From Pristionchus mayeri (lineage: Eukaryota; Nematoda; Chromadorea; Rhabditida; Neodiplogasteridae), in contig BTRK01000006.1 of the NCBI GenBank assembly GCA_036245805.1, forward strand, positions 18,632,365-18,696,364: a stretch of 64,000 nt of DNA, written 5' to 3'. Numbering within the stretch: position 1 is the first letter of the stretch; the number at the start of each line of letters is the position of its first letter. Under the pieces are notes generated by a model. It saw only the letters and a program-made list of their open reading frames with translations. It was not told the DNA's origin and searched no databases. Both the position numbers and the translations under genes were made by a program. Shown piece by piece: positions 60,362-64,000 of this stretch.

Positions 60362-60924
60362 GATCTATTGGCAAGTCGCTACTGGAGGGCAGGGAGCACG
60401 GATGCACTGGACCTGCAATCACTTCCATTCATCGTCCTTCCCATCCTTCCTACCTGCTGCACCCTGCAGATCTGTCCTCGTGGACATCTCACAGAGGAAC
60501 AATTCGTGTGGAGAGAAGGGCCTTCAATACACTCATCATCCTCTTCCTTCAGCTCTCCTCACGTACCGGTCCGTATTCCTCACTGGAAGGAGTGGTCAGT
60601 CGTCCATCTGCTTCACAAGAGTACACCGGAGGAGGGCAGGGAAGACGGGTGCAGGATGGCTTTCCCACGTTGCACGACTCCCCATCTCCACAGACGAGAC
60701 CATCGGGACCGCATGAGGATGGGAGAGCAGGAGGAGCTACAGATCAGGTAATCAAGTCTCTCGATATCAACTCACAAGTGGCTCCTGGAAGGAGAGTGCA
60801 CACTTTCCTGTCTGGTGGACACGGACGACGAGTGCAGGAGACACGAATAGTCTCGCATCTCTCGGAGGATGAGCAGTACTCACCACCACAGTCAGGAGGA
60901 GGAACTAAAGGGGATTCAGAGTAA
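60362..60924 (+). CDS. Uncertain coding region with GRRVQ repeats
   Basis: All three forward frames stay open for 350-420 bases here, which is unusual for this genome. One frame ends at 60922-60924 and contains EYTGGGQGRRVQDGFP and LSGGHGRRVQETRIV; another frame at 60381 has VATGGQGARMHW. So the DNA consists of degenerate repeats of roughly GGAGGGCAGGGA.GACGGGTG that sit in different frames. A GTAATC donor after ATDQ (60750) would allow splicing. I recognise no protein family. It may be a 3' exon of an unidentified gene or a GC-rich repeat without coding role. Confidence 0.3.
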
Positions 60925-61013
60925 TGTCTAGAAAGAGTATCTATCTACTAGATACTATCTAGTCTCTAGTAAGTATCTAGTGGAATATCATTATCACGAA
61001 TTATCAACATAGT

Positions 61014-61729
61014 TGCCCAACACTGGCGGCAAGGAGTTTTCAGACCGTGAACCCCTATTCATGGGTGTGGAGAGCGCCCTTGTTTTGAGGGGCGCTCTCC
61101 ACAGGGACGTAGGGGTCATGGTCAAAAATCGATTGGTAGGTCAATGGTAGGCAAGACTAGGCCAGTACCGTAACACCTATTATCGCGAACTGACATTATT
61201 TTTTTAAAGTCCTGGTACTGTGCCCAATCGATTCTACAGTACCCAAGTAACTACCGTAACCCAGTTCCTTGGTCAAACATTTTTCTAAAATTTTCGATTT
61301 TTTTTTAAATTTCAAATAGACTATAAAATGATTCTACGATAATTATAGATATGGAATGATACTTTTAAATAATTATATGTTCGATTTTGGATTTTTCGAA
61401 AAATATTTGACCCAAGGAACTGGATCTGACCCAAGGAATTGGGTTACGGTAGTTACTTGGGTACTGTATAATCGATTGTGCACGGTACCAGGACTTTTTA
61501 AAAATAAAGTTTTTTTGCGATAATCGGGGTGACGGTAGTGGTATACGGTATCTGGGGGTACTTTACTATCGAGTGGGTACGGTACCTAGTCTTGACCTAC
61601 CATTGACCTACCAATCGATTTTGACCATGATACGTCCCTGTGGAGAGCGCCCCTCAAAACAGGGGCGCTCTCCACACCCATGAAAAGGGGTTCATGGTCT
61701 GAAAACTCCTTGCCGCCAGTGTTGGGCAA
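61014..61729. mobile_element. 716-bp full palindrome with nested hairpins
   Basis: GCCCAACACTGGCGGCAAGG at the left pairs with CCTTGCCGCCAGTGTTGGGC at the right, and pairing continues nearly to the centre (about 61371). Each arm also carries its own hairpin built from GGAGAGCGCCC and GGGCGCTCTCC. No coding capacity. CAGTGTTGGG-type ends recall hAT elements, but here they point inward, and no clean 8-bp duplication is visible. Confidence 0.8.
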
Positions 61730-61784
61730 ATATGATTATCAACCCTTGCTTCTACCGCTGCTTCCAATGGTAGTGAAATTAAAA

Positions 61785-62436
61785 TTAAGGAATGAAGTAC
61801 TCACTGGTGTGCGGAGCTCTGCAGAAGAAGGCGTCAGGGGGACAGGAGGAGTTAGTGCAGGGGAGGGAGATGCGCTGACACGACCATGCAGGGTGACAGC
61901 GCAGATCCCCACACGGAATAGTATTGTCTGCAAGCGAAATCTCAAAAAATAAGAATTTTATATCTATTCATTCATATAGGATGATATAATAATCTGAATT
62001 ATCGATTAGACAAACATCGTACCGGTGACGGTTATCTCTGTGGTCGTGGAAGTGGGTATCTCGATGGGATTGCATTGGCTGGGTCTGACACACGCTCGAC
62101 TCTTCAGGTCTCTCAGGAATCCTTCAGCGCACTGACACTTGGGTGCACCACACACGAAGGAACACTGCTTGGACTGAAGAAATGCAGGAATGGACTGATT
62201 CAGAAGACATGGACACTAAGCTAACCAGTTTCTCCTCTTCGCAGTTCTTCTCAAAGCAAGCATTCGAGCATTTCTTCATTTCTTCATTAGGACCGCATCC
62301 TCAAAGGATACGCTATCACTAATGAGAGAACAGAAGTCGTGCCAAAGGCGTTCGTATGAGTGACATTTCACCTACCGCGTCTCTGTGCATTGAGAAAGGA
62401 GAGGAAGAGAATGAAAATGAGCAGTTGATGGAGCAT
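61785..62436 (-). CDS. Secreted TIL-domain (trypsin inhibitor-like) protein
   Basis: Four exons in phase: 62436-62376, 62299-62226, 62173-62023 and 61927-61785. Signal peptide MLHQLLIFILFLSFLNAQ. The TIL domain is CGPNEEMKKCSNACFEKNCE, then CSFVCGAPKCQCAEGFLRD and ACVRPSQC, which is the ten-Cys pattern of Ascaris-type protease inhibitors. A Thr-rich linker (TSTTTEITVT) leads to a second Cys-rich tail, CGDLRCHPAWSCQ...CTNSSCPPDAFFC, seen in nematode extracellular proteins. It ends TSEYFIP with the stop at 61787-61785. The predicted role is extracellular inhibition of serine proteases (family inference). The exon 2 acceptor is TTTGAG. No lesion is seen. Confidence 0.83.
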
Positions 62437-62970
62437 CCTGGGAGGAAGAGATGATACGGACAGTAATTATGATACGGAAAAAAAGCGCCACCGAGCGTAG
62501 ATAAAATATAAAAATATATAATATGGAGTAGCTTCACATTAAATCGCCCCTTCATTCAGCGTGCTCTCTCTCTCGTCAGATAGATAATGGAGGACGCGTA
62601 ATGAGGAGAGTCATTTCTTGCGAAGCCAATAAAATAGAGAGATCATCAAACATCGATGGGTGTGCTCTAGATTGCAGCCATCTCTCAGTTCAAGGTAAGG
62701 AACTGTTCGTCGTCCTACTTTTACTCATATTATTGTGTGAGTTCAACGAGGAGACGGAAGTTATTTGCTCAATGACCAACAGGAGAGTAATGACTCACTC
62801 AATGAGATCGAAAGATCTGATTCACTCATGGACTTTACACGAACTCAGAGTATCCGTTCACAAGACACAGCGTGGGGGGAAAATAGCTCATTTGCGTGGC
62901 AGAATTGATCCCTGTCATTTTCGGATTACAGAGTGAAAAAGCGGTTATTATTGTTGTTTTTTTTGCGCTG
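62437..62970. other. TIL gene promoter region; no other gene recognised
   Basis: Includes a CTCTCTCTCTCG hairpin-type sequence at 62561-62577. A 111-residue open frame at 62601 has no recognisable feature. Confidence 0.4.
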
Positions 62971-62977
62971 CTTTTGA

Positions 62978-63270
62978 ACTAGATCAAATTTTGCAAAACC
63001 GCTACATAGAATTGTGGAAAACGTGTCTACGCAACTTTGTGAACAAACGCCATCTCGATAGCTTCACCCTCCTATGAAGAGTTCTCATTTAAGTGCCAAA
63101 AACAGCCGTTTTCGGTTATTTTTGCCATATGTTTTTATGCTGCTACTGAACTAGGTCGAAATTGAAAAAACCGCTACATAGAATTGTGCGGAAAGTCTTT
63201 CCGGAATTTTGTGCACAAACGCCATCTCGATATCTTCACTCTCCTCTGAGGAGTTCTAATTTGAATGGGC
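62978..63270. repeat. Tandem duplication, unit about 170 bp
   Basis: AACCGCTACATAGAATTGTG occurs at 62998 and again at about 63171. CAAACGCCATCTCGATA and TCTGAGGAGTTCT / TATGAAGAGTTCT follow at the same spacing in both. The copies differ by scattered substitutions. Non-coding. Confidence 0.8.
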
Positions 63271-64000
63271 AGAACTGATGTTTTGAAGCCATTTCAATGC
63301 TTTTTACAGTGTGTTTCAGTCAACACAGAAGAACCAATTATGTCTCTCGTTTGATTAGATATCGTTTTAACTATGTTTCAGCTGTCAATAACGATCGTAT
63401 TTCTCTGATTTTCTCAAACTTTCACTGATATCAACGATTTCAAATATGTTTCGCAATATTGATAATATATTTTGCCCACTATTTTCAAAATCAGGGATGA
63501 CTTTCCATAAACCGACTCTAGGAGTGATAATAAGGTACAGTGAGAGGGCGAGTTCGATCCGAAAATCGATCTGCCACGCAAATGAACTTTCTTCCCCCCT
63601 CTGACATGCTGTGCAAGAGATACTGCAAATTTCCCTTATCAGAAATCCCCCACCACGTGCACACAACACGGGCGGTAGCCTCACGCATAGGTCGCTGATA
63701 ACCTCAGGACAGACTGAACACAAAATTGGCGCGGGGGTGGCAAACCCGCCTTGCGCGGATGCTTCAACTTACTACATTACATGCAGAGGATTTGCTCCAC
63801 ATTTGACGATCATAATGAACAGTAGTGCTGACAACTATCTCTATCAAAATATGCATTAGAGCAATTTCCATTGTTGATATGTATCGCCCCTTCTCTGTGT
63901 TCTCTAGTGTGCCACTTGGGAGCCCTAAATTTTCAAGTTGGCCCCAACTTGATCCCAACTTGGGATTCGGTCAGAGATACGAGAGAGCGTGCCATAAGGA
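63271..64000. other. No gene recognised
   Basis: AT-rich to 63520, then GC-richer. The last bases (GATACGAGAGAGCGTGCC) again contain the CGAGAGAGCGTGC motif of the dispersed hairpins. No supportable exon. Confidence 0.4.

Noticed and set aside
63661..63775. Hairpin-like GC-rich stretch near the right end as a tRNA
   Set aside because: No A-box/B-box pair with correct spacing and no acceptor stem.

Overview
This is eukaryotic, intron-rich DNA from a nematode. The evidence is a major-sperm-protein-domain gene, a 7B2 (sbt-1) prohormone-convertase chaperone, an orphan Cys-loop ligand-gated channel, a TIL-type protease inhibitor, short AG-bounded introns, and dense intronic TACCGTA / CTACAGTA motifs. 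The motif style and AT content would fit a diplogastrid such as Pristionchus, but the genus is an inference. Every gene below was rebuilt by joining exons by eye from splice sites and family similarity, so exon ends can be off by a few bases.

The left part (1-17 kb) is a patchwork of mobile DNA and broken gene copies. It opens with the 3' part of a transposase-like gene (+). Then come an internal fragment of an RCL1-type cyclase-like gene (-, with frame lesions) and a CELF/ETR-1 RRM3 fragment (+). A 2.85-kb foldback (4667-7520) carries a duplicated set of exons of an unrecognised gene. A Ser/Pro-rich gene (-) and a probable MATH-domain gene (-) follow. Next are two hAT-type non-autonomous elements with perfect 8-bp target duplications, a TIR element full of ACAANTTGT palindromes, and a second foldback (11702-13737). 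RNA polymerase II subunit rpb-4 (-, complete) lies at 13994-16199 and has a LINE reverse-transcriptase fossil in an intron. A single SNF2-helicase-like exon stands alone at 17.1 kb.

The middle (20-46 kb) is gene-dense. It holds an MSP-domain gene (-), the nuclear-pore membrane protein ndc-1/npp-22 (-, 18 exons, 22.1-29.1 kb), two tandem paralogous secreted double-WAP-domain genes (+), and a 9.3-kb Cys-loop channel gene (-). The largest channel intron contains an oppositely oriented gene for a small secreted Trp-rich peptide.

The right part (46-64 kb) contains numb/num-1 (-, 46.6-56.4 kb) and, divergent from it, sbt-1/7B2 (+, 57.7-59.8 kb). After these come an uncertain coding region with GRRVQ repeats, a 716-bp nested palindrome, a TIL-domain inhibitor gene (-) and a tandem duplication.

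There are no operons in the bacterial sense. The functional themes are neuroendocrine secretion and signalling (sbt-1, channel, nested secreted peptide), asymmetric cell division and endocytosis (num-1), secreted protease inhibitors (WAP pair, TIL), and housekeeping (rpb-4, ndc-1).
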